From positions 14,977,192-15,041,191 of the forward strand of contig CM076854.1 in the NCBI GenBank assembly GCA_039519185.1: a DNA stretch of 64,000 nucleotides, in the 5' to 3' direction. The notes below the pieces were generated by a model. It was not told where the DNA came from. It did not search any database and saw only the letters and a program-made list of their open reading frames with translations. Each line of letters opens with the position of its first letter. Within the stretch, counting starts at the first letter, position 1. Origin of the DNA: Astragalus membranaceus (Eukaryota; Streptophyta; Magnoliopsida; Fabales; Fabaceae). A program made the position numbers and the translations under genes. Below, one piece after another: positions 1 to 11,384 of this stretch.

Positions 1-1330
1 AAGCTACCTGTGTTGCCACTTGAGTTATTTGATTTTCAAGCATTTTATTATGAGTGGTAATAGAGTCGACTTTTGATACTAATTTGATAAGTGTGTCATT
101 CAAATAACTAGTTTGATTTTTGAATTCTTCATTTTGTTTTGTTTGAGATGACACAAATTTTTCCATCAAAAATTCCAAGTTCGACTTTTGCGGGTTGTTT
201 TGTGGGTTGTTAAAAACCCTTTGATTTTGAAAGACAGGAGGTGGTCTAGGTGCTGGATTGGGTGGAGGATTTTTATAAGAAAAATTTGGATGATTCCTCC
301 ACCCAGGATTATAAGTATTTGAAAACGGATCTTCCTTTTGAGCATAGTTAATATGCTCGTTTCCAGCACTAGATGCCTCAAGCTGGCATTCAGCTCCAAT
401 ATGGCCAACAACCCCACATAATTCACATGGTGGAGTAATAGGAGAAGAAGTTTGTGAGGCGGCACTTACATTTAATTTTTCAAATTTTTGAAAAAGTGCG
501 TCCACTTTTGAGGTAAGATGATCAACAACAGATATTTCATACTTACCTGGCTCTTTTGATGTGGCTGGTTTATTCGTTATGGCTCGCTCACTTGTCCACT
601 GACAATGGTTTTGAGCCATATCTTCAACGAGTGCATAAGCTTCGGTAAAATTTTTGTTCATTAAAGCTCCACCTGCAGCTGCATCAATAGTCATTCTTGT
701 TGCATATTGTAATCCATTATAAAAAGTGTGAACAACGAGCCATTTCTCTAGTCCATGATGGGGGCATAGCCTTAACATTTCTTTGAAACGTTCTCAAGCA
801 TCATAAAGAGATTCCCCGTCGTTTTGAGAAAATCGAGTAATTTGATTTCTCATTTGAGCTGTCTTACTCGGGGGAAAGAATTTAGCAAGAAAAGCTTGTT
901 TTAACTGGTCCCAGCTGGTAATGGATTCCGAAGGCAAAGAATGTAGCCATGCTCTTGCTCTATCCCTTAATGAAAAAGGGAAGAGTTTTAGTCTTATGGC
1001 ATCCGGAGGTACCCCGTTTAATTTGAGAGTTCCACAGTATTCTAGAAAAATTGAAATATGAAGATTTGGGTCCTCCGTGGGAGAACCAGAAAATTGGTTT
1101 TGTTGAACCATTGAAAGCAGAGATGTTTTGAGTTCAAAATTATTTGCTTCCACATTCGGATGTACAATGGCAGCCGATGGCTCTGCTGAAGGTGTTGCGT
1201 ACTCTTTGAGAGCACGATTTTCATTAGCCGCCATTTGGTTATCGGGAATTTCTCTCCTCCTTCTATGTAAGAACCTTTCGATTTCGGGAATTTGTTGAAC
1301 AGTTTCTCCGAAACTTCTGGTTCTTCGCAT
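1..1330 (-). pseudogene. gag: Athila-like gag, one in-frame stop, truncated at window edge
   Basis: Gag forms the virus-like particle and packages retrotransposon RNA. The frame starts at 1330 (MRRTRSF) and contains the retrotransposon gag domain (residues ~95-180: KLFPFSLRDRARAWLHSLP, WDQLKQAFLAKFFPPSK, DGESLYDA). At 791-793 a TGA replaces the tryptophan expected in the family WERF motif. After this stop the same frame stays open to base 1 and includes FYNGLQYATR, DAAAGGALM and a CCHC zinc knuckle CELCGVVGHIGAEC near 387-427. So a single nonsense change, and no visible frameshift, breaks an otherwise complete N-terminal and central gag. A 1042-1341 open frame on the same strand is a shadow. 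Protease and pol would lie left of base 1. Confidence 0.85.
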
Positions 1331-1417
1331 TCGAGGGACAAGAGAAGAAAAAGTAAAAATAAAGAAAATAAAATTTCAGTCTAACCGGTTTCGAAAAACT
1401 TAATTAATATCACTGCC

Positions 1418-1435
1418 TCCCCGGCAACGGCGCCA
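1418..1435 (-). promoter_or_regulatory. Primer-binding site of the Athila-like element
   Basis: The minus strand reads TGGCGCCGTTGCCGGGGA, the widely shared primer site of plant Athila/Tat elements, six bases inside the LTR end at 1442. It fixes the orientation (minus) and the inner LTR boundary. Confidence 0.9.
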
Positions 1436-1441
1436 AAAACT

Positions 1442-2038
1442 TGATAGCCCCGCAAGTGCACGAGTCGTATCGCGTAATAAAAGAGTATCGGTCCACAGGG
1501 AGAGCCTAAGTGAATACCAATTTAATTTTTCAAAGTTGATTAACTGAAAAGAAAGTGTTTTTAGAAAGAAGGAATGTTTTAGTAAAGTCTAACCTGCTGA
1601 GACATGCTGTCGAATTCTAACCTGCTGAGACAGAAGCAGTCGAAATCTGGAAGACAGATGCAGTCGAATTCTGACAAATGCAGTCGAATTCTGACAGATG
1701 CAGTCGAATTCTGACAGATGCAGTCGAATTCTGGAAGACAGATGCAGTCGAATTCTGACAGATGCAGTCGAAATCTGGGAGACAGATGCTGTCGAATTCT
1801 AACAGATGCAGTCGAATTCTAACAGATGCAGTCGAATTCTGGGAGACAGATGCTGTCGAATTCTAACAGATGCAGTCGAATTCTAACCTGCTGAGGCATA
1901 AGCAGTCGAAATTGCTTCAAAATAAAACCTGAAGATAAAAAGTAAACATTTGCAGTAAAATAGATCAAAAATATAATTAAAATACTAAAAAGACTTAATA
2001 AAATAACTATTAAAAAGACTCTAAAAATAGACTTATCA
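1442..2038 (-). repeat. 597-bp 5' LTR with an internal 20-bp minisatellite
   Basis: Minus strand starts TGATAAGTC and ends GGGGCTATCA, so the tips form the inverted repeat TGATA/TATCA. The outer end abuts the interrupted Ogre RNase H frame; the inner end abuts the primer site. Positions ~1590-1905 hold about 16 tandem or near-tandem copies of a GATGCAGTCGAATTCTGACA unit (variants AAATC, TAACA, GGGAGACA inserts), many with an EcoRI site. 597 bp is short for Athila LTRs, which is one reason the family name is tentative. Confidence 0.8.
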
Positions 2039-2599
2039 ATGTGCTGGCAAATCTCGATGTTGAATTCGGATGAGTGTCAGACTCTTATTGTCATTGATAT
2101 TGAACATTGACGACAAAGTTGCTAAGGCGTCTGCCAACTGATTTTCTTCACGAGGGAAATGGTGGAAAGTGATCTCGTCAAACCGTTCGATAATCTTTTG
2201 GACGTGATCGCGATAGGGGATCAACTTGGAATCTCTGGTCTCCCAGTCACCTTTTATTTGATAGATGACCAAGGCAGAGTCTCCATATACATCAAGTCTC
2301 TTAACTTTCCACTCGAGGGCTGCTTGGATGCCCAGAATACATGCTTCATATTCTACGATGTTATTGGTGCAATAGAAACTCAATCTAGCAGTACAAGGTA
2401 TGAAGCGGTTATCTGGGGAAATCAATACAGCTCCGACCCCATGCCCCCATAGATTGGAAGCGCCATCAAATGACATTCTCCACCTTTCATCGCCTGGAGA
2501 TTTTCCTTCTCCGAATAGAGCCATTATATCTTCATCGGGGAAATCACATTGCATTGATTGGTAATCCTCAATGGGTTGGTGTGCCAAGTATTTAGCCAA
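2039..2599 (-). pseudogene. Ogre archaeal-type RNase H (aRNH), cut off by Athila-like insertion
   Basis: The 187-residue frame has the additional RNase H domain typical of Ogre/Tat pol: WRMSFDGASN with the first catalytic Asp, NNIVEYEACILG with the catalytic Glu, LDVYGDSALVIYQIKG with the second Asp, and REENQLADALATL with the last Asp. The frame ends IRIQHRDLPAH because the Athila-like LTR begins at 2038; in an intact element it would continue through a linker to integrase. It is in a different frame from the RT-RNase H piece just upstream, so a frameshift lies near 2600-2700. Confidence 0.88.
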
Positions 2600-2603
2600 T
2601 GCA

Positions 2604-4189
2604 CTACCTTTGATTGCTTTTTGAGTGAGTACACGATGTCATATTCAGATAGCCGCATTTGATTGGATCCATTTTAGATACCGACCAAGTAGTATGGCTT
2701 AGCATATACTGCCTCAGACAACGTGCAGCCCAGGCCAAAGCACAACACGTTTTTTCCAACAACGAGTATCTTGTCTCGCATTCAGTGAACTTCTTGCTGA
2801 GATAGTAAATGGCATGCTCCTTCCTTCCGGACTCGTCATGTTGCCCCAGCACACAACCCATTGATTTGTCTAACACTGTTAGGTACAAGATGAGAGGTCT
2901 GCCAGATACAGGTGGCATTAGGACTGGTGGATTTTGGAGATACCTCTTTATCTTCTCAAAGGCTTCTTGGCAGTTATCATTCCACTTCGTCTCTTGGTTC
3001 TTGCACAATAATTTGAAGATAGGCTCACAGGTGGATGTTAATTGGGATATGAATCTGGAAATGTAATTCAATCTTCCCAAGAATCCACGAACCTCTTTCT
3101 CGGTTTTAGGCGCCGGCATTTCAAGAATTGCTCGTACCTTGGCTGGATCTACCTCTATTCCCCTTTGACTGACTATGAAACCCAAGAGCTTTCCTGATTT
3201 TACACCGAAAGTGCATTTGGCAGGATTTAATCTGAGTTTGAACTTCCTCAGACGCTCGAAGAGTTTTTGAAGATTAACGACATGTTCTTCCTCAGTCTTG
3301 GAGTTTGCAATCATATCGTCCACGTACACCTCTATTTTTTTATGCATCATATCATGCAATAATGCTACCATTGCCCTTTGGTAAGTTGCACCAGCATTCT
3401 TCAGTCCGAATGGCATTACTTTGTAACAGAAGGTACCCCAGAGAGTGATGAAGGTGGTTTTCTCCATATCCTCAGGGGCCATCTTGATTGGTTATATCCG
3501 GAATACCCATCCATGAAGGAGAAGAGAGAGTGTTGTGCTGTGCTATCTACCAGGACATCAATGTGAGGCGGAGGAAAATCATCTTTAGGGCTGGCTCAGT
3601 TCAAATCTCGATAATCGACACACATCCGAACCTTCTCATCTTTCTTTGGAACTGGAACAATGTTGGCGACCCATATAGGGTATTTGACTACTGCTAAGAA
3701 CCCAGCGTCGAATTGTTTCTTAACCTCATCTCGGATTTTCAGTGACATATCCGGCTTCATTCTTCTTAATTTCTGTTTCACCGGCGGGCATTCGGGTTTC
3801 ACTGGTAGTCTGTGTTCGACTATGTCGGTGTCTAGTTCGGGCATGTCTTGATATGTCCATGCAAAAATGTCGACATATTCGAACAAAAGTCGTACCAATT
3901 TCTCCTGTTCGCTGTCTTTCATTGTGGTGCCGATATTGACCTCTCTCTTATCTTCTTCTGTGCCCAAGTTAATCGTTTCAGTTGATTCCTCGTGGGGCTG
4001 GATCACCTTATCCTCTTGTTCCATCATTCTCATCAACTCTGGAGGGGTTTCCCAGTTATCTTCAATATCTTCCTCAGTTTGATTAATAGGGTGGTCAAAG
4101 TTACAGCATGAGTTATCAGCGTCGTTATTTTCAAAGATAATTTTTTTAGATCTGCATTTAGCGAAATTGACGGAATAAATAAAAAACAA
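2604..4189 (-). pseudogene. Ogre reverse transcriptase and Ty3-type RNase H, frameshifted
   Basis: RT copies element RNA into DNA and RNase H removes the template. The N-terminal part (4189-3596) has VANIVPVPKKD and VRMCVDYRDLN, then a TGA at 3598-3596 where the family has Arg. The frame continues to about 3487, where one base is missing after the MDGYSGYNQ motif. The next frame (3482-2604) has PFGLKNAGATYQRAM, the catalytic YVDDMIANS box, LRLNPAKCTFGV, and the Ty3-type RNase H start with LLEKTCCALAWAARCLRQYM. Its last ~30 residues are out of frame. So at least one stop and two frameshifts are present. The first 40 residues before NDADNS are probably intron or leader sequence rather than protein. 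Confidence 0.88.
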
Positions 4190-4366
4190 ATAAAAGAAAA
4201 GACAAAAGCAAATGAAAAGAGAAAAAGGAAAACGGAAATTCGATGGAGAATTTAAAATAACGTTTCATTAATGCTGATACTGAAAAGAAAACATGTGTGC
4301 CCTAATGAAATGTCCTAAGGCCTTGGGCAGAGCCAAAGGATTGCATTACAGAAAAATTACTTTGGA
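4150..4366 (-). other. Probable Ogre intron region between protease and RT
   Basis: Ogre elements are known to carry a spliced intron between the protease and RT parts of ORF2. Here the protease/G-patch frame stops at 4357 and RT-coding sequence resumes around 4140; the spacer on the minus strand is T-rich and ends in AAATGCAG, a good acceptor shape. A donor-like CCCGTAG lies at about 4380, but joining these two exact sites does not keep frame, so the splice sites are not resolved. Confidence 0.5.
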
Positions 4367-6450
4367 CTAAAAACTACGGGGAAGTCAACAATCTCCCAAT
4401 TATTAAGCCTTTCACTTGCAGGACAAGGGCGCACAAGACTGTCGACGCCATCTCCAGCATTTAGATCATCTTCAATGGCTGCAATCTGATTTGGATTCAG
4501 CATTCCCGCGCTCCGAAAATTTAACTTGATGTCGCCAATGATGATCTTCTTCATGCTTGCCTCTCTACCTTCAAGCTTGGCTAACTTCCGCTCCTTCTTT
4601 TCCTCAGTTATTCTTCTCTTGTCGGCGTGACCAGGCCAGTATCCTATCCCACGTCTGTCTTTGTTCCCCTGCAATTGTATCGGTGTCAGTATTCCTTGTT
4701 CGGTCCTTCCTAAGCCGCTTCCAGCTTGGTAACCCTTGCCTATCACGACTTTAGCAATCATTAAGGCAGTCTTAGGCAGTCTAGGCTTCAATGGAAGGAT
4801 TCCTCCGATCACAGAGGTGGCATTTGCAATTTCTAATGCTTGGAAGGCAGTCTCAAGCGATTCTTCAGCAGCCTCAATGCAGCGGGCAGCAAACGACCTA
4901 TTCACTACCATTTCCTCTTTGCGGAAAATAACTACTAGCTTATTGTTCACTATGAACTTAAGCCTCTGATGTAGAGAGGAGGGAACAACCCTGACAGAAT
5001 GTATCCATGGTCTTCCCAAAAGGCAACTGTAAGATGGAGTGATATCCATTATCTGGAAAGTCACTACGAAGACTTCTGGACCTACCTGTACAGGTAACTC
5101 CATCTCTCCGATGACTTCCCTTTTTGATCCATCAAAGGCCCTGACCAATATAGAGCTGGGTCTCATGTATGAACAATCCACATGCAACTTTTCCATGGTC
5201 GATTTGGGTAACACATTCAAGGACGATCCATTGTCAATGAGCACTCGAGCAAGTGAGTACTCTCCGCATTTCACGGAGATGTGCAAGGCCCTGTTGTGTC
5301 CTCTCCCTTCGGCTGGAATCTCATCATCAGTAAAGGTAAGGTAGTTGCTTGCAACAATGTTCCCAACGATCCCATCAAACTGACCCACTGTGATATCGTG
5401 AGTGACGTAGGCCTCGTTCAGTACCTTCATTAATGTCGCACGATGAGCTTCTGAGCTGATCAATAATGATAACATAGATATCTTAGCAGGGGTCTGATTC
5501 AGCTGGTCAACCAACTTATACTCACTCTGCCTCATAAGCTTTAAGAATTCACCGGCTTCCTGTTCAGATAGTGTCCTTTGGCCTGTATTCTTATCAACAG
5601 GTTCTACTTCTTTGTCTTTGCCCTTGCGGGCTCTTTCTTCTTCTTCTCTTGATTTCCCTCCACCGAGTCTTTCGGGGGTATAGATACGCCCGCTACGAGT
5701 CATTCCACTAACCCCTGAGATGTTAATGACATCAGGGCTGTTCTGAGGACTTTTCACTTGGACTTTCGCGCTGTAATTCCACGGGACTGATTTGGTGTCC
5801 CTGTAGGGGAAGGGAGCTGGCACTTGGATAGTGATTGGTTTAGGCATACCCAGGGACGACTTCGAGTCCTTAGTATAGCGGATCTCTAGCGGCTTCCGAG
5901 TATTCTTGCCCTGGCCATTGCTCGATAGGATAGTTGACACCTGGTCCTCCCTCTTTTGAAATCCCACTTGTATTATGTGTCGGTCCAGCAGATCTTGAAG
6001 GACCGGCTTGAATGCTTCGCATGTCCCGGCACAGCGAGGGTTGGTACATGAATTTTTCCCGGCGCATCCCTTCATAACAACTCCGAAGTGGCACAATTCA
6101 GCATGGATAATGTCTAGAGGTGTGCTGATATCTTCCACCTTTCTGGTTAAGGACTCTCCTTCAAAATTTCCAACAGTATTAACAGAGGAGTTCCCGTGCC
6201 CTGGTAGAGGGTTAGTGGCGACATTTGGGCCGTCCTCTTTGAAATTCAGCCATTTGGATTCGATCAGGTCTTGTACCACATATTTCAAAGCTTTGCAGTT
6301 TTCAGTGGAATGGCCGACCGCTCCAGCGTGGAACCCACAGGTAGCATTTGGGTCGTAGCTTTTGGGGAAATGAGGCTGAATAGGTCTCATCGGACGGGGA
6401 GTGATTAGGTTGTGACCGATAAGATGGTTGAACAGGTGTGTGTACGACAT
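4357..6450 (-). CDS. Ogre gag C-terminus, protease and G-patch domain, 697-residue open frame
   Basis: Open for 697 residues although its neighbours are broken. Residues ~35-75 hold the Ogre-type zinc-binding motif (CGFHAGAVGHSTENC). Residues ~380-530 are the aspartic protease: VLIDNGSSLNVLPKSTM with the DNGS active-site variant usual in the Tat lineage, and YSCLLGRPWIH. Residues ~580-620 are a G-patch (GKGYQAGSGLGR, RRGIGYWPG). The methionine is only the first in this frame; the true gag begins at 7842 and a frameshift near 6690 separates the two. The frame ends DFPVVFSPK just before the intron region. In a functional element it would be part of one gag-pro-pol polyprotein. Confidence 0.85.
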   Translation of the reverse strand: MSYTHLFNHLIGHNLITPRPMRPIQPHFPKSYDPNATCGFHAGAVGHSTENCKALKYVVQDLIESKWLNFKEDGPNVATNPLPGHGNSSVNTVGNFEGESLTRKVEDISTPLDIIHAELCHFGVVMKGCAGKNSCTNPRCAGTCEAFKPVLQDLLDRHIIQVGFQKREDQVSTILSSNGQGKNTRKPLEIRYTKDSKSSLGMPKPITIQVPAPFPYRDTKSVPWNYSAKVQVKSPQNSPDVINISGVSGMTRSGRIYTPERLGGGKSREEEERARKGKDKEVEPVDKNTGQRTLSEQEAGEFLKLMRQSEYKLVDQLNQTPAKISMLSLLISSEAHRATLMKVLNEAYVTHDITVGQFDGIVGNIVASNYLTFTDDEIPAEGRGHNRALHISVKCGEYSLARVLIDNGSSLNVLPKSTMEKLHVDCSYMRPSSILVRAFDGSKREVIGEMELPVQVGPEVFVVTFQIMDITPSYSCLLGRPWIHSVRVVPSSLHQRLKFIVNNKLVVIFRKEEMVVNRSFAARCIEAAEESLETAFQALEIANATSVIGGILPLKPRLPKTALMIAKVVIGKGYQAGSGLGRTEQGILTPIQLQGNKDRRGIGYWPGHADKRRITEEKKERKLAKLEGREASMKKIIIGDIKLNFRSAGMLNPNQIAAIEDDLNAGDGVDSLVRPCPASERLNNWEIVDFPVVFSPK

Positions 6451-6459
6451 GGGTATCGG

Positions 6460-7842
6460 GTCAAAGCTAACGGGCTTTCTCTCTGGGTAATTTTGTGGTA
6501 TGTAGCTGGGAAGGGTTTGGTGAGGTGAGGTTGGTGGCGTTTGGGTAGGGAATTGATAGGCTTGTGGTGGTTTATTATAGGAGGGTTTTCCGGATCCAGT
6601 GATTGCGTTAGTTTCCCCCTCTTTTCTTTTGGGAAAACCAGCGAAAGGCTTTTTCTAGCTATTGGTTCCGGTGAAGCTGTGTGCAATCTACCCATTCCTT
6701 AAACCATTCTCTAACCTCTCCCCTATGATGATCATATCTGAGAAGCTCGAGGATACACTCCCTACCAATCTGTCGTAGAAGGGTGACTGCAAAGTATCCA
6801 TGAACATTGATACCATTTCTTTTTCCAGCAAAGGTGGTACTACTTGCGCTGCTAACCCTCTCCAGCGTTGAGCGTATTCCTTAAAGGACTCGTTATCCCA
6901 TTTCGCCATATTCTGCAGCTGTGTCCTATCAGGTGCCATATCAGTGTTGTACTTATAGTGCTTTAGAAAAGCATCTGTTAGGTCTTTCCAACATCAGATG
7001 TGAGCACGTTCCAACTGCATGTACCAATTCGAAGCCGACTCAGCTAGGTTGTCTTGAAAGTAATGGATGAGCAGTTTGTCATCATGTGCGAATGCGGCCA
7101 TTTTCCTGCAGTACATGGTCAGATGGCTTGCTGGACAGGTTGACCCTCTATATTTGTCGAAGTCTGGCACTTTGAATTTAGGAGGGATGACCACATTTGG
7201 GACAAGACATAGGTCGTACGCGTCCCTTGCGCCGACATTGGATCCTTCGATTGCTCTCACGCGCTCTTCAAGCATTTGATATTTATCCTTGGGCTGAGAG
7301 TCCTCCATTGAGTAGTTATGAGTGGGTCCTCTCATGTTGTAGTGGGGAGGCACCATTGGCATTGCAGCGGAGTTCGCATTCAAGATGTGCGGATTGGGAG
7401 TAGGAGCATGATGAACTACTACTGGTGATGGAGTGTAACTCTGTGGAATGACCTATGGTATAGTCGTAGGACTCGAGAAGTGAGCTTGCGGTATTTCCGC
7501 ATTTGTATTTTGAGCTGAAGGTCCAGCGACTCCTGAAGGTCCCTCCCCTGGATTGACTTCCACGATAGGAGGAGTATAACCAGCTGGGAGACCGTAAGGG
7601 GGCCATGGATAGCTCTGGACAATCACTCCAGCGGTGTATGGAGTCTTGGAGCTGGGAGGAGGAGGAGGAAGGCTCGAAGCATTATTTTCAGTATTCCCCG
7701 CCGAGGCATTTTCATCTACGTTTCTTCTCTCGAGGAGTTTCATGAGTTCGGCCATTTGATCTTTCAATACCATCATCTCGCTCATTTGATCCTTCAGCTT
7801 TTCCATGTCTTCTCTCAGAGCCTGATTATCCTCTTCGGCCAT
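6460..7842 (-). pseudogene. gag: Ogre gag, N-terminal and core, two stops and a frameshift
   Basis: The start at 7842 (MAEEDNQALREDMEKL) opens a coiled-coil segment with heptad-like KDQM repeats, followed by a proline-rich linker. A stop at ~7453 (TAG) interrupts it. The same protein resumes as 7383-6994, with VPDFDKYRGSTCPASHLTMY and FQDNLAESASNWYMQL of the retrotransposon gag domain, then a TGA at 6994. It continues in 6939-6688 (KWDNESFKEYAQRWRGLAAQV, FMDTLQSPFYDRLVG) before shifting frame into the zinc-knuckle and protease frame. The sequence order matches Ogre gag; length before decay would be about 550 residues. Confidence 0.85.
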
Positions 7843-8072
7843 CTTCTTTGCTTGAGAACGAGTCCGGTAGCAATGATGATGAACCAGCTTGCCTTTTCAC
7901 TCTGGTTTTTTTTTTCAAGTTTTTCGACGTAAGTACATGAATGAATGAATGGATATGCATGGAATGCAAATGTATGCTTTCGTGTTACGCCAGGAGAATT
8001 GTAAGTTTCTATTCGACACAAAATAGATTCAAAGTTCGAAACAGAACAAACGAGTCTTTTATTAAAAAACAA

Positions 8073-8288
8073 TCAAGCAAACTGGCGGACTACATTTTTT
8101 TCCATGAAACCGGGGTAACGTCCTTTAATTTTTAACACAGTAACAAGACGTTTACAAAAATCAATGAATCTTGTAATCTCGATGGGCGTGTCTTTAACTC
8201 TGGCAAAGTCCGCTGCTATTAGGTGTCTGGGAATCTCTCTGACAGACTCATTTGCTAGTTCAGCTAACTGTGAGAATTTGTTCCTCCA
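8073..8288 (-). other. Spacer between Ogre ORF1 and gag
   Basis: The stretch between the two coding regions has no supported frame. It is the ordinary inter-ORF region of the element; together with 7843-8072, about 450 bp without a gene. Confidence 0.5.
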
Positions 8289-10033
8289 TTACTCATAATC
8301 GTCATTCAGCTTCACATAATGCTCTTTCAAAAACACATGTTCCTTGTTAAGGTCATTATAGATTTTGTCTTGATATTTACCATAAGCCTTCAGGTCGATG
8401 GTTTTCTTGCATTCTTCCTGCAGAGCTTCTTGATACTCTTCAAGCTTCTTTTGTATCACCTCTCTGGCCTTTCTTTCAATTACCAGCCTATTCTCACATT
8501 CAGCGGTCATTCCCTCTAGTCGAGGTTTCATATCTTCGAGTTGGCTTCGTAGTGTTCTTTCAATCGCTGCAAACTTGGTCAACTGTTTTTCCCATCCATA
8601 TGCATTGTCTATAGCCCGGCCTCTCTCTTGATTGCGCACCTTAAGCTCTTCATTTGCACCCATGAGACTTTTTTGCAGACAGCACATTTTTTCTTTCCCG
8701 GCCCTCTCCCTTTCATCACATTCAGTCAGGCGCTTTCTTTTCATGGCACTTTCTCGTTGCAAATCAGCATTCTCTTGGAGCACTTTCTCTAGTTTAGCTT
8801 GCAATTCTGCCTTTTCTTGTTCTGCTTTGGACAAGGCGACTTGGAGCCTCTCTAGATCTTCATCGAGTATAGGGATAGGAGGAGGAACCTCGGGGGTGAC
8901 CGGAGCTGCCAGACGGAATGGTAGTCCAACTTCTTGGGCTCTAGATTTGACCCGCTGAATGTAGCTTTCTCTGGCATCAATGCCTTTGGGCCCTAGTTCA
9001 TGACCTTTTCTGGATATTTTGCCCCAGGCCCGACTAATCTTTCTTAGCATATCAAGATCTTCAGAACCCCTCTTCTCTAGCACAAATGAGAGTAAAGATT
9101 CTTCCGGGGGTGAATTCATCATAGGATAAGCCAACTGCCTCAAAGCAATGGTGGGATTGTAGTTAATGCAGCCTTTAGTCCCTATGAGGGGGACATTTGG
9201 CAAATCACCACACTGATAGACGATTTCTTCTATATTTTGGTCCCGAGAATACAAGAAATGTCACTCCCTTTGAGGCCGGTGATGTATTGGGCCCATTTTG
9301 TCTTGCCCCTGACCTCTATATGATGATTTCTTTTGAAGATGTGAGAAGTGAACCATCGATACAATACAGGCAGACAGCATAGGATCAAGCCTGATCGTTT
9401 TTTGTGACGTTCGTGAATAGTGTAATACACGTCAGCAAGAACAACTGAGGCGGGATTTTGTCCTCGGAGTTTGAATGCTAAGAAAACGTCCATTGCAGTG
9501 TAATCAATATAGCCGTCGTCATTGGGGAATAGAACGACCCCATAGATGATGAGAGCGAAGACGTCCATGAATGTAGCCCAATTTTCTTTACCAGCCCAGA
9601 ACGAGGCTTCTTCCTCCAAGTACCACCTTGTCAAACCTTCTACCCCCTTCTTTACAATTATCTTCTTGGCCAAGTGTGATGTGGGAACTTTTAATATTTC
9701 AGACAGTTTTTCAGCTATAGGATAATTTTCCACATATCGGTATGGCTTTTTGTTTGCTGGAGGGAAGCATAGTATATTTTCACACTCTTCTAAGGTCGGG
9801 GTAAGCTGATAGTCTTGAAAGGTGAAACACCGTAACAGTGGATCATAATACTGGCCCAATGCAGTGAGAGCTTCAGCTTGTACCTTGATATTCAGAAGAC
9901 TTAAAAGATTCCCATACTTGGCGGTGAAGGAGTCACGAAGCCATGGCGCCATTTTATTGCTTAGGTCTCGCAGACTTCTTAGGTTCGGTTGCTTGATTTT
10001 CAAATGTATGGCTTGTCTTAACGTTTGATCCAT
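8289..10033 (-). pseudogene. Ogre ORF1 protein, one frameshift near 9240
   Basis: Ogre elements carry an extra ORF1 of unknown function between the primer site and gag. Here 10033-9230 (267 residues, MDQTLRQAIHLK, with LPVLYRWFTSHIFK near the end) and 9254-8289 (321 residues) are consecutive parts of it. They overlap by 25 bases in different frames, so one frameshift sits near 9240. The second half has IVYQCGDLPNVPLIGTKG and then a long coiled coil (LERLQVALSKAEQEKAEL and further heptads, residues ~130-320). Combined length ~580 residues fits the family. Role is unknown; the coiled coil suggests assembly or partner binding, which is inference. Confidence 0.85.
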
Positions 10034-10789
10034 CTTGTCAGAAAGAAAACCTTACAATTTCCTGGCGGTCATAGAAATGCATGAAATGTTGATGTAAAAA
10101 GGAAATTTATGTCATGCAAAAAAGAACAGGAATAAGTAAAGAAATGCATGAGGTATGCTAAAATAATTTGCCAAAATAACGTAATTTCTTTTTTTTAGGA
10201 AGACCGGAAAAATGTATCTGTGTTTGTTTGAATGTAGGGGTATGAGGCTTCTTTGTGTCCTACGAGGGTTCATTAGAGAATAGGTCTAGGGCTCGTCTAT
10301 TGAGTGAACCTTTCAAAAGGTAGCTCTAAAGAGTCCTACATAAGGTTCCTAGAGCCAACGACCCCAATTAAGAACACTGATCAACAACAATAGGCAAGCT
10401 ATTAGGAGTGCCAGCATTCTCAAGAGGGACCAAACTCTAGGTGAGACTTTCGTGACCACCCAACAGGACGCACATCCAGTAGGCCATCACTACGCAGTCT
10501 CGTTCTAACTTAGGTTATTCTCCAGTCCGGGTACAGGATTATTCTCACGTGTGTGCAAAAGCGTGATAGTGGGGTGTGTGAAGGAGCAAAATATCAATGA
10601 TACCCCCCAAGCTGCAAAACAAACAAACACATATACAAAAAGTGGTCTTCTATCCTAGGGTTTTCATATCACAAGAGAAATAATATGCAATAAAAATAAA
10701 GGACAAAAAGGGAAGGGTACAAATAAACATTAAATTAATGACTAATCCTACAACTAGTTAGACTAGGCTGGACTCTCTAAAATGTCCCC
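10034..10789 (-). other. Ogre 5' leader between primer site and ORF1
   Basis: Non-coding in all frames. It would be joined directly to the primer site at 13978 if the solo LTR were removed. I see short repeated phrases around ACGAGGGTTCATTAGAGA and AGGGACCAAACTCTAG but no clear regulatory signal. Confidence 0.6.
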
Positions 10790-10987
10790 TGTAACGCCCC
10801 AAAAATTAATTAGTTATTTATTTAATTAATTAAATAGGGTTTATGTGATAGAAATAATAAAATAATAATAATGTTAGAATATATGGGCCTATGGTTGGGG
10901 GTTGGTAGTAGCGAATTTGAAGTGTCATGGAAAAGGCCTATGATTAAGTCGCATAGTCAAGAGAAAAGCCCATGATAATCAACTAAG

Positions 10988-10997
10988 TATAAATAAG
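10988..10997 (+). promoter_or_regulatory. Probable TATA box of the Tekay-like LTR
   Basis: AGTATAAATAAG lies about 200 bp inside the LTR in its plus orientation, followed by a CACTAATTAG/AACAAAACACAA leader and a purine-rich stretch. Position and context fit an LTR promoter; the transcription start is not defined. Confidence 0.5.
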
Positions 10998-11384
10998 CCT
11001 TTTTAGGGTTTTGCTCACTAATTAGAAACAAAACACAATTATAAGAGAGACGAGGAGAGGAGGGCGACGGCAATGGAGGAGAAAAGAGGGAAGGCGTGAT
11101 CAACCACCAAGGGGAGAGAGAGAGAGGCGTAGCACCAAGGAGAGAGAAGGAAAGCTGGGATTCGACTTCTAAAGGCTAAGGTAAGGGTGAGGTTCATGCT
11201 TTATAAGGGTTTGTATGAAGGGTTTGTATGTGGGGGTTAGGGTTTGATGATTGTCCTATGTATGTTCATGTATGTAATTGGATGCCTTGTTGGATACATT
11301 ATGTTGGTGTGAATGATATTTCTAGGCCCTAGAGTTATCCTTGTATCTTGCCATGATCATGAGAATTCAAATTGCTATGCAGAA

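Larger units (their letters stand above)
1..2038 (-). mobile_element. Athila-like Ty3-gypsy retrotransposon, 5' part (LTR, primer site, gag), cut by window edge
   Basis: Reading the minus strand there is a 597-bp LTR, a primer-binding site and a gag frame that runs off the window. The element starts exactly where the Ogre RNase H frame is broken, so it inserted into the Ogre element. The five bases beyond the LTR (2039-2043, ATGTG) are the presumed target-site duplication; the partner lies outside the window. The gag sequence and the TGGCGCC-type primer site are typical of the Athila/Tat side of Ty3-gypsy. Athila assignment is inference because pol is not in the window. Confidence 0.75.

Noticed and set aside
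1590..1905. CRISPR-like series of 20-bp repeats
   Set aside because: Units are adjacent without unique spacers and lie inside a plant LTR; it is a minisatellite.
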